Source: Kineococcus xinjiangensis
GTDB taxonomy: Bacteria > Actinomycetota > Actinomycetes > Actinomycetales > Kineococcaceae
Length of the DNA stretch: 64,000 nucleotides
Direction: 5' to 3'
Assembly (NCBI RefSeq): GCF_002934625.1
Contig: NZ_PTJD01000004.1
Span: 248,001-312,000, forward strand
A model generated the notes under the pieces. It saw only the letters and a program-made list of their open reading frames with translations. It did not search any database and was not told where the DNA came from. Numbering within the stretch: position 1 is the stretch's first letter; each line of letters starts with the position of its first letter. The translations under genes and the position numbers were made by a program. Positions 17,585 through 25,795 of the stretch are shown here, in pieces.

Positions 17585-17606
17585 GGTGTCCCTTCCGGAC
17601 AGCTCG

Positions 17607-17627
17607 TCTACGACCTCTTGTCGTAGA
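17607..17627. promoter_or_regulatory. Inverted repeat operator 1 between cydA and blaI-like gene
   Basis: TCTACGAC and GTCGTAGA are perfect arms around a 5-nt spacer. The site is 23 nt upstream of the cydA start and directly abuts a second inverted repeat. BlaI/MecI-family repressors bind such dyads, so the adjacent BlaI-type protein is the best candidate ligand. Confidence 0.6.
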
Positions 17628-17644
17628 TACTACTCGACGTAGTA
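17628..17644. promoter_or_regulatory. Inverted repeat operator 2 (BlaI-like TACTAC/GTAGTA)
   Basis: TACTAC-N5-GTAGTA is a perfect dyad that resembles BlaI-type operators of actinobacteria more closely than the neighbouring one. It ends 44 nt upstream of the blaI-like ATG and could serve for autoregulation and for control of cydA together with operator 1. Confidence 0.65.
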
Positions 17645-17688
17645 CGACCCACCCCGTAGACCTTCGTGAGCTGGGTTACAGTGGCCGG

Positions 17689-18066
17689 ATGGTGGGCCTG
17701 GGGGATCTCGAGCGCGACGTCATGGCCCGGCTCTGGGACGCCGGGCAGCCGCTGACCGTCCGCCAGGTGCACGAGCGCCTCAGCCCGGAGCGCGACCTCG
17801 CCTACACGACCGTCATGACGGTGCTCGACCGCCTCGCCAAGAAGGGCGTCGTCCGGCAGGAGCGCGCCGACCGCGCCTACCGCTACGCCCCGACCCAGAC
17901 GCGCGAGGAGATGACCGCGGCGCTCATGCTGGAGGCGCTGGGCGCCACCCCCGACGGCGCCGCGCGCGACGCGGCCCTCGTCCACTTCGTCGGCCGGGTC
18001 GGCCCGGAGGGTGCCGCCGCACTGCGTGCAGCCCTGGACCGCACCGCGCGCGGCTCCCTCCCCTGA
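17689..18066 (+). CDS. BlaI/MecI/CopY-family transcriptional repressor
   Basis: A 125-residue winged-helix protein with the family pattern LGDLERDVMARLWDAG, then VRQVHERL and the recognition region LAYTTVMTVLDRLAKKG. Family repressors dimerise on dyads and are usually inactivated by proteolysis through a partner M56 membrane peptidase, which is encoded 37 nt downstream. No beta-lactamase gene is nearby. The divergent cydABDC operon and the two dyads between suggest a respiratory target. Confidence 0.92.
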   Translation: MVGLGDLERDVMARLWDAGQPLTVRQVHERLSPERDLAYTTVMTVLDRLAKKGVVRQERADRAYRYAPTQTREEMTAALMLEALGATPDGAARDAALVHFVGRVGPEGAAALRAALDRTARGSLP

Positions 18067-18103
18067 CCCGCCGGCCGAGCCGCGTCCCGGGACACCGTCC
18101 GCG

Positions 18104-19033
18104 ATGACCGCGCTCCTGCTGGGCGCCCTCGGGCTGGCGCTCTCCCGCTTCGTGCCCCCCGCCCTCGCCCGCGCCCGCTGGACCAGCCGCGAACCGCGCG
18201 CCGCGATCGTGCTCTGGCAGGCCGTCACCCTCGCCTCGGTGCTCTCCGCGATCGGCGTGGTCCTCGCCGCCCCGGAGGAGTACGTCCGGGCCCGCGGCGC
18301 CGGGCCGCTCGGCGCGGAGTGGATCCTCCTCGGCGCCCTCGCCGTCGCCGGGTTCATCGTCGCCCGGCTCCTCGCCGCACTGGTCGCCGTCACCGGTGGC
18401 TCCCGCCGGCGCCGCGCCCGGCACCGCATGCTCGTCGACCTGCTGGACCGCGCGGAGCAGCACGGCGACGTCGAGGGACACCTGCCCGCGGGCAGCCTGC
18501 GGGTGCTCGACGGCGAGGTGCCCTTCGCCTACTGCCTGCCCGGGCGCTCCCCCCGCGTCGTCGTCAGCGGTGGGGCGCTGCGCGCGCTGACCCGCGAGGA
18601 GCTGGCCGCGGTCCTCGACCACGAGCACGCGCACCTGCGGGCCCGCCACGACCTCGTCCTGGAGGCCTTCGCGGCCGTCCACCGCGCCGTGCCGCGCCCC
18701 CTGCGCAGCCGCACCGCGCTCGACGCCGTCCACCTGCTCCTGGAGATGGCCGCCGACGACGCCGCCCGCAGGCACCACGGCGACCAGCCCCTCCGCGGGG
18801 CGCTGGCCACCATGGGTGGGGCCGTCGCCGCGCCCCCGGAGGCCGCCGGCACCGGCCGCGACGCCGAGCGCGAGCGCCTGCGCCGGCTCGACCGGCTCTC
18901 CCCCGGCGCCCCCCGCCCCTCCCGGGCGGCCGGCGCCGCGATGTGCGCGCTGGCCGCCGCGGTGCTGCTGCTGCCGACCGTGGCCCTCGTCCTGCCGTGG
19001 CTGCTGCAGGCCCGGGCCGGCTGGCCGCTGTGA
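18104..19033 (+). CDS. M56-family (BlaR1-like) membrane metallopeptidase
   Basis: A 309-residue membrane protein with about four helices and [13 protein letters not shown], giving HExxH at H173-H177, flanked by helices as in M56 peptidases. It lacks the extracytoplasmic penicillin-binding sensor domain of BlaR1, so any signal it senses is not a beta-lactam by that route. It most likely processes or inactivates the BlaI-type repressor encoded just upstream. The ATG at 18104 follows the repressor stop by 37 nt. Confidence 0.9.
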   Translation: MTALLLGALGLALSRFVPPALARARWTSREPRAAIVLWQAVTLASVLSAIGVVLAAPEEYVRARGAGPLGAEWILLGALAVAGFIVARLLAALVAVTGGSRRRRARHRMLVDLLDRAEQHGDVEGHLPAGSLRVLDGEVPFAYCLPGRSPRVVVSGGALRALTREELAAVLDHEHAHLRARHDLVLEAFAAVHRAVPRPLRSRTALDAVHLLLEMAADDAARRHHGDQPLRGALATMGGAVAAPPEAAGTGRDAERERLRRLDRLSPGAPRPSRAAGAAMCALAAAVLLLPTVALVLPWLLQARAGWPL

Positions 19034-19260
19034 GCACGGCGCCCGTGAGCGGTCCTCAGCCGGCCGCCCCGAGGTGGCGCAGGACCGTTCGGGGCGCCAC
19101 CCGACTCGGGGGCCCCGCAGCGTGCTACGGTCGTCATCAGTCGCAGTTCTCGATGTGCAGCAGTCGCCCCGGGATCTTCACGAGGGCACTCGCTCGCCTC
19201 TTTCTGGCCAGCCCCTCGGCGACGAGCTCCTCGTGGAGCGTCGATCCTGGAGGATCAAAC
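19034..19260 (+). promoter_or_regulatory. Intergenic hairpin and long leader of the cold-shock gene
   Basis: A hairpin GGTGGCGC/GCGCCACC (19073-19080 with 19094-19101) may terminate the M56 transcript. The remaining ~160 nt up to the ATG contains no coding sequence and is comparatively rich in A and T near 19130-19240. Long leaders are usual for cspA-type genes, where they fold differently in the cold. GGAGG sits just before ATG 19261. Confidence 0.45.
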
Positions 19261-19464
19261 ATGGCTCAGGGCACCGTGAAGTGGTTCAACGGCGAGAAGG
19301 GCTTCGGCTTCATCGCCCCCAACGACGGCAGCGCCGACGTGTTCGTCCACTTCAGCGAGATCGCCGGCGACGGCTACCGCAGCCTCGACGAGAACGACCG
19401 CGTCGAGTACACGGTCACGCAGGGCCAGAAGGGCCTGCAGGCCAGCCAGGTGACCAGGCTCTGA
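19261..19464 (+). CDS. Cold-shock domain protein
   Basis: A 67-residue CspA-type protein. The RNA-binding motifs RNP1 (KGFGFIAP) and RNP2 (VFVHFSEI) are intact, as is the starting AQGTVKWFN. It acts as a single-stranded nucleic acid chaperone. A second, divergent copy lies at 37066-37269; this one is the closer match to the classic family. It is monocistronic, bounded by a strong terminator. Confidence 0.97.
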   Translation: MAQGTVKWFNGEKGFGFIAPNDGSADVFVHFSEIAGDGYRSLDENDRVEYTVTQGQKGLQASQVTRL

Positions 19465-19481
19465 CGAGCCCGTCCCGCGCC

Positions 19482-19517
19482 ACGCGCCCCTCACCGGACC
19501 TCCGGTGGGGGGCGCGT
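19482..19517. terminator. Terminator after cold-shock gene
   Basis: A 16-bp stem, ACGCGCCCCTCACCGG with CCGGTGGGGGGCGCGT, has one T-G wobble and a 4-nt loop. It lies between the cold-shock stop and the convergent gene's stop, and could work in both directions. Confidence 0.75.
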
Positions 19518-19530
19518 TCGCGTGCCCCGC

Positions 19531-20133
19531 TCAGCGACTGCCTGCGAGCGGTCCCCGCACACCGGCAGGGCCTGCGCACCGGCGCGCGACGGCCCTCAGC
19601 ACGCTGCGCCGGATCAGGCCGACGCCTGGGCGGATGAGGAACCAGTAGGCGGCGAACACCCGGCGCGATGCCGGGTCGGCCGTCCGGATGCGGGTCTCGG
19701 TGACCAGCCGGGAACCGGCCCCCTCCGGAACCACCTCGTGGAGCACGACGGCCTTGGAGAGGCCGGGGGCGGTCCAGGCGGCGAAGCCCCGGGCGTCCTG
19801 CACCGCGGAGGGTCCGTCCGGAACGGGGCTGGAGAACCGGGCGGCGCGCCCGACGAGGATCAGGCGCCCGGGTTCCTCCACCAGCGTGATCCAGCGCCCG
19901 TCCGCCCGGAACAGCTCCGCGAGAGGCGCGGAACCGCCCAGGACACCGGCCCCGCCGCCGCGCAGTCGCTGCGGCAGCGACCGCAGCGCCATGAGGAGGC
20001 GCGGCAGCGGCAGCTCCGCCGGGGTGAGGGCCATCGCCTCCGCCCACACCCGCTCCGGAGGCGCCGCGAGGCGGATCTCGTGGACGGCGCGGTGGTCGTG
20101 GACGGGCAGGAACTGCTCGATCGGGTCGCTCAT
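19531..20133 (-). CDS. SRPBCC-like hypothetical protein coupled to TetR gene
   Basis: A 200-residue protein with an ERVWAEAMALTPAELPLPRLL start and a long beta-rich middle (WITLVEEPGRLILVGRAARF, RLVTETRIRT) followed by FAAYWFLIRPGVGLIRR. This arrangement is like StAR/Bet v1-type (SRPBCC) ligand-binding proteins, but assignment is moderate. ATG 20133 follows GGAGG at 8 nt and overlaps the TetR stop by four bases, so it is translationally coupled to the regulator and probably repressed by it. Confidence 0.75.
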   Translation of the reverse strand: MSDPIEQFLPVHDHRAVHEIRLAAPPERVWAEAMALTPAELPLPRLLMALRSLPQRLRGGGAGVLGGSAPLAELFRADGRWITLVEEPGRLILVGRAARFSSPVPDGPSAVQDARGFAAWTAPGLSKAVVLHEVVPEGAGSRLVTETRIRTADPASRRVFAAYWFLIRPGVGLIRRSVLRAVARRCAGPAGVRGPLAGSR

Positions 20134-20738
20134 CGGGGGGCCTCCTCGGCCTGTCGGGGTGCGTCGGCGAGCAGCAGGGTGAGGACGGAGTCCACGTAGG
20201 CGGGCAGTCCTCCCGCCCTGTCCAGGGGAAGGGTTCCGGGCAGTCGGGTCTCGAGCTCCCCGTGACCGAGGTAGGCGGTGTGCGCGAGCATCGCCCGGCG
20301 CGCCGCCTCCGCGGGGCCGAAGCCGATCTCCTCGAACAACCCGACGAGGTAGCCCACCCGGCGCTGCATCACGCGCCGCAGCACGGGGGCGACCGTGTCG
20401 TTCGTGGCGGCCGCCCGGACGGCGAGCTCGGCGGGGTTGCCCTCGCCGCGGCCGGCGGCTCGCGTGAACAGCATCCGCAGCCGCTGCACCGGGTCGGCTT
20501 CGACGGTCAGGGAGGCGATGGTGGCCTCGGTGGAGCGCCGCTCCCACAGTTCCAGAGCGGCGGTCACGAGGGCCTCCCGGTTGGCGAAGTGCCAGTAGAA
20601 GCTGCCCTTGGTCGCACCGAGCCGTGCCGCCAGCGGCTCCACCGCCACGGCCGCGAGGCCGCCGTCGCCGAGCGCCTGAAGCGCGGCCTCGGCCCAGTCC
20701 TCGGCGCTGAGCCTGCGTCTTTCACGTGCCATGTCCAT
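20130..20738 (-). CDS. TetR/AcrR-family regulator
   Basis: A 202-residue TetR protein. The N-terminal helix-turn-helix is visible as AVAVEPLAARLGATKGSFYWHFANREALV, whose recognition part GATKGSFYWHF is family-typical. The C-terminal ligand domain is unassigned. The start may be ATG 20738 or the second Met at 20732; a perfect palindrome begins at the first ATG, so the shorter form or a leaderless message is possible. It controls, by inference, its own operon and the divergent SRPBCC gene. Confidence 0.9.
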   Translation of the reverse strand: MDMARERRRLSAEDWAEAALQALGDGGLAAVAVEPLAARLGATKGSFYWHFANREALVTAALELWERRSTEATIASLTVEADPVQRLRMLFTRAAGRGEGNPAELAVRAAATNDTVAPVLRRVMQRRVGYLVGLFEEIGFGPAEAARRAMLAHTAYLGHGELETRLPGTLPLDRAGGLPAYVDSVLTLLLADAPRQAEEAPR

Positions 20739-20749
20739 ACGCTAGCGTA
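20738..20749. promoter_or_regulatory. TetR operator palindrome
   Basis: TACGCTAGCGTA is a perfect 12-bp palindrome in the 54-nt gap between divergent TetR and SRPBCC genes. Its location at the regulator's own start makes it the likely autoregulatory and divergent operator. Confidence 0.65.
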
Positions 20750-20792
20750 CGGTTGGCGGCACCCGCTCTCCCGCAACGCCTCGGAGGTCCAG

Positions 20793-21308
20793 ATGCGCAA
20801 CATCCAGGAACGGCGGATCCACGCACCGGCGCAACGGCTCGGCGAGCTCATGGCCGAACTGGCCACGCCGGACGACCGCGTCTGGCCCAGCCCCGCGTGG
20901 CCGCGCCTGCGCCTCGACGCCGGCCTCACCCCCGGCTCCCGCGGCGGCCACGGCCCCATCCGCTACCACGTCGCCGAGTACGAACCCGGTCGCCGCCTGC
21001 GGTTCGCCTTCGACCCGCGGATCGGCCTCGACGGCCACCACGAACTGCTGATCGTCCCCGAGGGGCCGCACCGCTGCCGCCTCGTCCACACCGTGGCGGG
21101 CCGCTGCGGCGGCGCGATGGTGCTGCTGTGGCCCCTCGTCATCCGCTGGCTGCACGAGGCGCTGGTGCAGGACCTCTTCGACAACGCCGAACTCGCCGCC
21201 ACGGGGCGCCCACCCACCAGCCCGGCCCGCTGGTCGGCCCGGGTCCGGCTCCTGCGCAGGGCGCGCGGGCTCCCCGCGACCCGCTCGCGCTCCGCTACTC
21301 CTGCGTGA
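20793..21308 (+). CDS. SRPBCC-family protein
   Basis: A 171-residue protein from ATG 20793, which has GGAGG five bases upstream. The sequence MRNIQERRIHAPAQRLGELM, YHVAEYEPGRRLRFAF and HHELLIVPEG fits a polyketide-cyclase/SRPBCC fold with a hydrophobic ligand pocket. It is divergent from the TetR operon, whose second gene also looks SRPBCC-like, suggesting shared control of two related binding proteins. The last 14 nt overlap the convergent peptidase gene. Confidence 0.8.
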   Translation: MRNIQERRIHAPAQRLGELMAELATPDDRVWPSPAWPRLRLDAGLTPGSRGGHGPIRYHVAEYEPGRRLRFAFDPRIGLDGHHELLIVPEGPHRCRLVHTVAGRCGGAMVLLWPLVIRWLHEALVQDLFDNAELAATGRPPTSPARWSARVRLLRRARGLPATRSRSATPA

Positions 21309-23364
21309 GCCCCCGGCGCTGCAGCAGCGGCTCGATCCGCGCGTCCCGCCCCCGGAACTCCCGGTACGCCGCCAGCGGGTCGGTGCTGCCGCCGCGGGCC
21401 AGGACGAGCCGCCGGAACCGCGAGCCGTTCTCCAGCGACAGCCCGCCGTTCTCCCCGAACCACTCCACCGTGTCGGCGTCGAGGACCTCGCTCCAGAGGT
21501 AGGAGTAGTAGGCGGCCGCGTAGCCACCGCCGAAGACGTGGTTGAAGTAGGTGCTGCGGTAGCGCGGCGGCACCTCCTCCAGCGCCACCCCCGCCGCCTC
21601 CAGCGCCCGCGCCTCGAACTCCTCGACGTCCTCCGCGCCCATCCCGTCCAGCTCGCCCGGCGCCACGCGGTGCCACGCCTGGTCCAGCAGCGCCGCCGCC
21701 AGGTACTCCGTCGTGGCGAACCCCTGCCCGAACCGCTGCGCCGCGGCCAACGCGCGCACGGTCTCCGCCGGCAGCGGCTCCCCGCTGCCGTGGTGGCGGG
21801 CGTAGCGGGGCAGGACGTCCGGGTGGAAGGCCCACATCTCGTTGACCTGCGAGGGGAACTCCACGAAGTCGCGGGGCACGGACGTTCCGGAGAAGCGGGG
21901 GTAGCGCACGTCGGAGAGCAGCCCGTGCAGCGCGTGCCCGAACTCGTGGAAGAGCGTCGTGACCTCGTCCAGGCTCAGCAGCGCGGGCTCCCCCGGCGCC
22001 GGCTTGGGCACGTTGAGCACGTTGAGGACGACGGGACGGGAGCCGAGCAGCGACGACTGCTCGACGAACGACGTCATCCACGCCCCGCCCCGCTTGGACG
22101 GCCGCGCGAACAGGTCCAGCAGGAACAGCCCCAGCGAGGACCCGTCGACGTCGCGCACCTCGAACACCCGCACGTCCGGGTGGTAGCGGGGAAGGTCCGC
22201 CCGTTCCGTGAACCCGAGCCCGTAGAGGCGGCTCGCCGTGGCCAGGACCCCGTCGGCCAGGACCGCCTCCGCCTCGAAGTAGGGGCGCAGCGCCTCCGCG
22301 TCCAGGGAGAGCACCCGCCCCCGCAGCCGCTCCGCGCAGAAGGCCCAGTCCCAGGCCCGCAGCGGCCCCTGCTCCCCCGCGGCGGCGAGGACCTCCGTCA
22401 GCTCACGGGCCTCCCGCCGGGCGTTGGCGACGGCGGCGGGCGCCAGGCGCGCGAGCATCGCCTGCGCGGCCTCGGCCGTCCCCGCCGTCTCGTCGGCCAC
22501 GACGTGGTCGGCGTGGCCGGCGAAGCCGAGCAGCGCGGCGCGCTCGGCGCGCAGCGACGCGATGCGCAGGAGCGTGCTGCGGGTGTCGTGCGCGCCACCC
22601 CGGGCGCCGCGGGCGACCGAGGCGCGGTGGATGCGCTCGCGCACGCGACGGGAGCGCAGCGCCGCGAGGACCGGCTGCGCCGTGGGCAGCACGAGGGAGA
22701 CCAGGTACCCGTCGAGGCCGCGGGCGCGGGCGGCCTCCCGTGCGGCGGAGAGCTCGCCGGCGCTCAGGCCGGCCAGCTCGGCGGCGTCGTCCACGTGCAC
22801 GGCGGAGGCGTTGGTGTCGGCCAGGAGCGCGTCGGAGAAGGCCGCCGTCAGCTCCGACAGCTGCGCGTTCAGCTCCCGCAGGCGCTCCTGCCGCTCGGGA
22901 GGCAGGAGGGCACCGGCGCGCTCCGCGTCGGAGCGCAGGCGCCGCAGGAGGAACAGCGTCTCCGCGTCGGCACCGAGGTCGTCGCGGCGCTCGTGCAGCG
23001 CCGCGATGCGCGCCACGATCCGCGGGTCCAGGCGCACGGCGTCGGCGTGGGCGGCCAGCCGGGGCGCGATCGAGGCGTGGAGCTCCTGCAGCTCCGGCGA
23101 GGAGTCCGCACCGACGAGGGCGAAGAACACCGCACCGACCCGGCCCAGCAGCCGCCCGGAGCGCTGCAGCGCCTCCAGGGTGTTCTCGACGTCGGGCTCG
23201 CGGGGATCGGTGGCGATCGCCTCGACCTCCGCGAGCTGCTCGGCCATGCCCGCCTCGAACGCCGGCGCGAAGTGCTCGAACCGGAGGGCACCGAAGGGCG
23301 GCAGCCCGTGCGGCAGCCCGCTCGGGACGGCGAAGGGGTTGTCGGCGGCCAGCTCAGCGGTCAC
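21295..23364 (-). CDS. M3-family zinc oligopeptidase
   Basis: A 689-residue peptidase of the thimet oligopeptidase/oligopeptidase A/Dcp group. The zinc site is FHEFGHALHG (H473, E474, H477). Length and the N-terminal NPFAVPSGLPHGLPPF match the family, and no signal peptide is seen, so it acts in the cytosol on short peptides. GTG 23364 has GAGGAGG upstream; the additional 39 residues of the longer open frame are low-complexity and likely untranslated. It is divergent from phoX with 352 nt between. Confidence 0.94.
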   Translation of the reverse strand: MTAELAADNPFAVPSGLPHGLPPFGALRFEHFAPAFEAGMAEQLAEVEAIATDPREPDVENTLEALQRSGRLLGRVGAVFFALVGADSSPELQELHASIAPRLAAHADAVRLDPRIVARIAALHERRDDLGADAETLFLLRRLRSDAERAGALLPPERQERLRELNAQLSELTAAFSDALLADTNASAVHVDDAAELAGLSAGELSAAREAARARGLDGYLVSLVLPTAQPVLAALRSRRVRERIHRASVARGARGGAHDTRSTLLRIASLRAERAALLGFAGHADHVVADETAGTAEAAQAMLARLAPAAVANARREARELTEVLAAAGEQGPLRAWDWAFCAERLRGRVLSLDAEALRPYFEAEAVLADGVLATASRLYGLGFTERADLPRYHPDVRVFEVRDVDGSSLGLFLLDLFARPSKRGGAWMTSFVEQSSLLGSRPVVLNVLNVPKPAPGEPALLSLDEVTTLFHEFGHALHGLLSDVRYPRFSGTSVPRDFVEFPSQVNEMWAFHPDVLPRYARHHGSGEPLPAETVRALAAAQRFGQGFATTEYLAAALLDQAWHRVAPGELDGMGAEDVEEFEARALEAAGVALEEVPPRYRSTYFNHVFGGGYAAAYYSYLWSEVLDADTVEWFGENGGLSLENGSRFRRLVLARGGSTDPLAAYREFRGRDARIEPLLQRRGLTQE

Positions 23365-23507
23365 GGCGCCCTCCTCGGCGGTCCTCGGCGCCGCCCGGCG
23401 CACTGCCGGCGGGCCGGTCCCGAACCTAGCGCCGTCGTCCACCGCGCGTCGCGCTCCCGCTCTCCGCCGTCGCCCCGTCACCCTCCGGCAACCTGGCGAT
23501 CTCGCGG

Positions 23508-23526
23508 TGAGGTGAGGCGCACCTCA
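23508..23526. promoter_or_regulatory. IdeR/DtxR-like iron box
   Basis: The 19-bp sequence beginning TGAGGTGAGGC and ending GCACCTCA matches the IdeR/DtxR box TTAGGTTAGGCTAACCTAA at 14 of 19 positions and keeps the diagnostic AGGT, AGGC and ACCT blocks with one break in dyad symmetry. It lies in the gap between the M3 peptidase and phoX, 33 nt upstream of the PHO box. Either gene could be the target. Confidence 0.5.
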
Positions 23527-23559
23527 GGAGAACGGCCGCCGCACCGTGCCTCTCAAGTG

Positions 23560-23603
23560 CTTCACGTCCGGTTCACCGCAGGGTCACCGTCACGTATCCG
23601 AAC
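23560..23603 (+). promoter_or_regulatory. PHO box of four 11-nt repeats upstream of phoX
   Basis: Four consecutive 11-nt units begin CTTCACG, GTTCACC, GGTCACC and CGTATCC. The second is the exact Streptomyces PhoP heptamer GTTCACC and the third differs by one base. A possible -10, TACCGT, lies at 23621-23626, 17 nt after the last unit. The position, 113 nt before the phoX start, fits phosphate-starvation activation by PhoP. Confidence 0.78.
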
Positions 23604-23716
23604 CCACCTGAAGGCGGGCTTACCGTCGGCGGCGAGCGCACGGGCGGACAACGCCGAGTGCGCGCACCACCCCGCCGGTGCCCCCTGAGGGCACCGGCTC
23701 GCGCACAGGAGGCGTC

Positions 23717-25741
23717 GTGACCATCGCACCCGAGAACCGACCCATGCTCACCCTCGCCCTCGCGGGGCACCAGCCCGCCGGCAAGCGCAGCCGGATGACG
23801 TGCCACTTCCGCTGCGGCGACGCCTGCGCCCAGCCCGTCCCCAACACCACGGGCAACGAGTACTTCGGCGACGTCGTGCGCTCCGCGGTCTCCCGCCGGG
23901 GCGTCCTCGCCGGCATCCTCGCCCTCGGCGCCGTCGGGGCCACCGCGGCCGGCGCCGACTCCGCCGCCGCGGCCGCACCGGACGACCTGCTCGCCCCGCA
24001 GGCCGACCCGTACGCCCCCCGGCGCGCCCTCGACTTCCAGGCGATCGCCCCGGTGCCCGACACCGTCGACTCCTTCGAGGTGCCCACGGGCTGGACGTGG
24101 GCCCCCCTCATCGCCTGGGGCGACCCGATCCTGCCCGGCGCTCCCGAGTTCGACCCGGAGCAGCAGACGGCCGAGGCGCAGGCCGGGCAGTTCGGCTACA
24201 ACAACGACTACACGACGATCCTGCCGCTGCAGGGCCGCAAGCGCGCCCTGCTGGTGTGCAACCACGAGTACACCAACGAGAAGTTCATGCACCGCGGCTG
24301 GACCAGCGCGACCGACGCCACCGACGAGCAGCTGCGCATCGCCATGGCGGCGCACGGCATGTCCGTCGTGGAGCTCCGCCGCCACAACAGCAAGTCCCCG
24401 TGGGCGTACCTGCGCGAGTCCGCCTTCAACCGCCGCGTCACCGCCACCACCGAGTTCCACGTGACCGGACCCGCTGCGGGCTCGAAGTACCTGCGCACCA
24501 AGGCCGACCACACCGGCCGCAAGGTCCTGGGAACCCTCAACAACTGCGCCGGCGGCACCACCCCGTGGGGCACCGTCCTGTCGGGCGAGGAGAACTTCAA
24601 CGGCTACTTCAAGGCCGTCCCCGGCTCCACCGACCCCGCGCTGGCGCGCTACGGCATCACGGGGTCCGGCCGCGGCTGGGAGCGCATCGACCCGCGCTTC
24701 GACGTGGCCGAGGAGCCGAACGAGCCCAACCGCTTCGGCTGGGTCGTCGAGATCGACCCCACCGACCCGCACTCCACCCCCCGCAAGCACACCGCGCTGG
24801 GCCGGATGAAGCACGAGGGGGCGACGATCTCCATCGCCGCCGACGGCCGCGCCGTGGCCTACATGGGCGACGACGAGCGGTTCGACTACCTCTACAAGTT
24901 CGTCTCCAGCAAGCGCTTCAAGCCGGGGAGGTCCGCCTCGGCCCGCCGGCACAACATGACGCTGCTGGAGGACGGCGACCTCTACGTCGCGGTGTTCACC
25001 GGCGACGGCACCGAGGACGGCCGCTACGACGGCACGGGCCGCTGGGTGCCCCTCGTGGAGGGTGGCCGCTCGAAGGTCCAGGGCTTCAGCGTCGAGGAGG
25101 TGCTCGTCCACACCCGCCTCGCGGCGGACGCCGTCGGCGCCACCAAGATGGACCGGCCCGAGGACGTGGAGCGCAACCCCGTCAACGGCCGCGTCTACGT
25201 CGCCTGCACGAACAACACCCGGCGCGGCACCGCCGGCCGGCCCGGCCCCGACGAGGCGAACCCCCGCCCGCTCAACAAGGACGGGCACGTCGTGGAGATC
25301 ACCGAGGCGGGCGACGACGCCGCGGCCACCACGTTCTCGTGGAACCTCGTGCTCGTCTGCGGCGACCCGGCCGACCAGAGCACCTACTTCGGCGGGTTCG
25401 ACAAGAACCAGGTGTCGCCGATCTCCTGCCCGGACAACGTCGCGTTCGACTCCACCGGGAACCTGTGGATCTCCACCGACGGTAACGCCCTCGGCCACAA
25501 CGACGGGCTCTACGAGGTCGTCGTGGACGGGCCCGACCGCGGCCGGGTGCGGCAGTTCCTGTCGGTGCCCGTGGGAGCCGAGACCTGCGGTCCCGTCATC
25601 ACCGACGACAGCCGGGTCTTCGTCGCCGTGCAGCACCCCGGCGAGGTCGACGGGGCGAGCATCGAGGCGCCCGCCTCGCTGTTCCCCTACGACGGCACGC
25701 GCCGCCCGCGGCCGGCCGTCGCGCAGGTCTGGCGCGACTGA
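23717..25741 (+). CDS. phoX: PhoX-type alkaline phosphatase, Tat-exported
   Basis: A 674-residue PhoX/DUF839 protein. The start of the mature family region is recognisable in MTCHFRCGDACAQPVPN and NEYFGDVV, followed by SRRGVLAGILALGAVGATA, a Tat signal with paired Arg; the late signal position is usual for this subgroup. PhoX enzymes release phosphate from organic esters and use an Fe/Ca centre. Later conserved parts include GTVLSGEENFNGYF, KHTALGRMKHEGA and RPEDVERNPVNGRVYVA. GTG 23717 follows AGGAGG at four bases; a Met 22 residues on is an alternative. PHO and iron boxes lie upstream. Confidence 0.9.
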   Translation: MTIAPENRPMLTLALAGHQPAGKRSRMTCHFRCGDACAQPVPNTTGNEYFGDVVRSAVSRRGVLAGILALGAVGATAAGADSAAAAAPDDLLAPQADPYAPRRALDFQAIAPVPDTVDSFEVPTGWTWAPLIAWGDPILPGAPEFDPEQQTAEAQAGQFGYNNDYTTILPLQGRKRALLVCNHEYTNEKFMHRGWTSATDATDEQLRIAMAAHGMSVVELRRHNSKSPWAYLRESAFNRRVTATTEFHVTGPAAGSKYLRTKADHTGRKVLGTLNNCAGGTTPWGTVLSGEENFNGYFKAVPGSTDPALARYGITGSGRGWERIDPRFDVAEEPNEPNRFGWVVEIDPTDPHSTPRKHTALGRMKHEGATISIAADGRAVAYMGDDERFDYLYKFVSSKRFKPGRSASARRHNMTLLEDGDLYVAVFTGDGTEDGRYDGTGRWVPLVEGGRSKVQGFSVEEVLVHTRLAADAVGATKMDRPEDVERNPVNGRVYVACTNNTRRGTAGRPGPDEANPRPLNKDGHVVEITEAGDDAAATTFSWNLVLVCGDPADQSTYFGGFDKNQVSPISCPDNVAFDSTGNLWISTDGNALGHNDGLYEVVVDGPDRGRVRQFLSVPVGAETCGPVITDDSRVFVAVQHPGEVDGASIEAPASLFPYDGTRRPRPAVAQVWRD

Positions 25742-25752
25742 CCGGGACGGGG

Positions 25753-25795
25753 GGCGGCGGGCGCGCACGGGGTCACCCCCGGCGCGCCCGCCGCC
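25753..25795. terminator. Terminator between phoX and the VanZ-like gene
   Basis: A perfect 14-bp stem GGCGGCGGGCGCGC/GCGCGCCCGCCGCC with a 15-nt loop lies 11 nt after the phoX stop. Its right arm codes for the Arg-rich C-terminus of the convergent VanZ-like gene, so the two genes share this sequence. Confidence 0.7.

Noticed and set aside
11364-17626. Very long plus-strand open frames opposite cydDC, cydB and cydA
   Set aside because: They are in GC-rich shadow frames: residues are dominated by Arg, Gly, Ala and Pro and contain no domain, whereas the minus strand gives complete membrane and ATPase signatures.
17689-19033. BlaI/M56 as beta-lactam resistance
   Set aside because: No beta-lactamase or penicillin-binding sensor domain is present; the divergent operon is respiratory.
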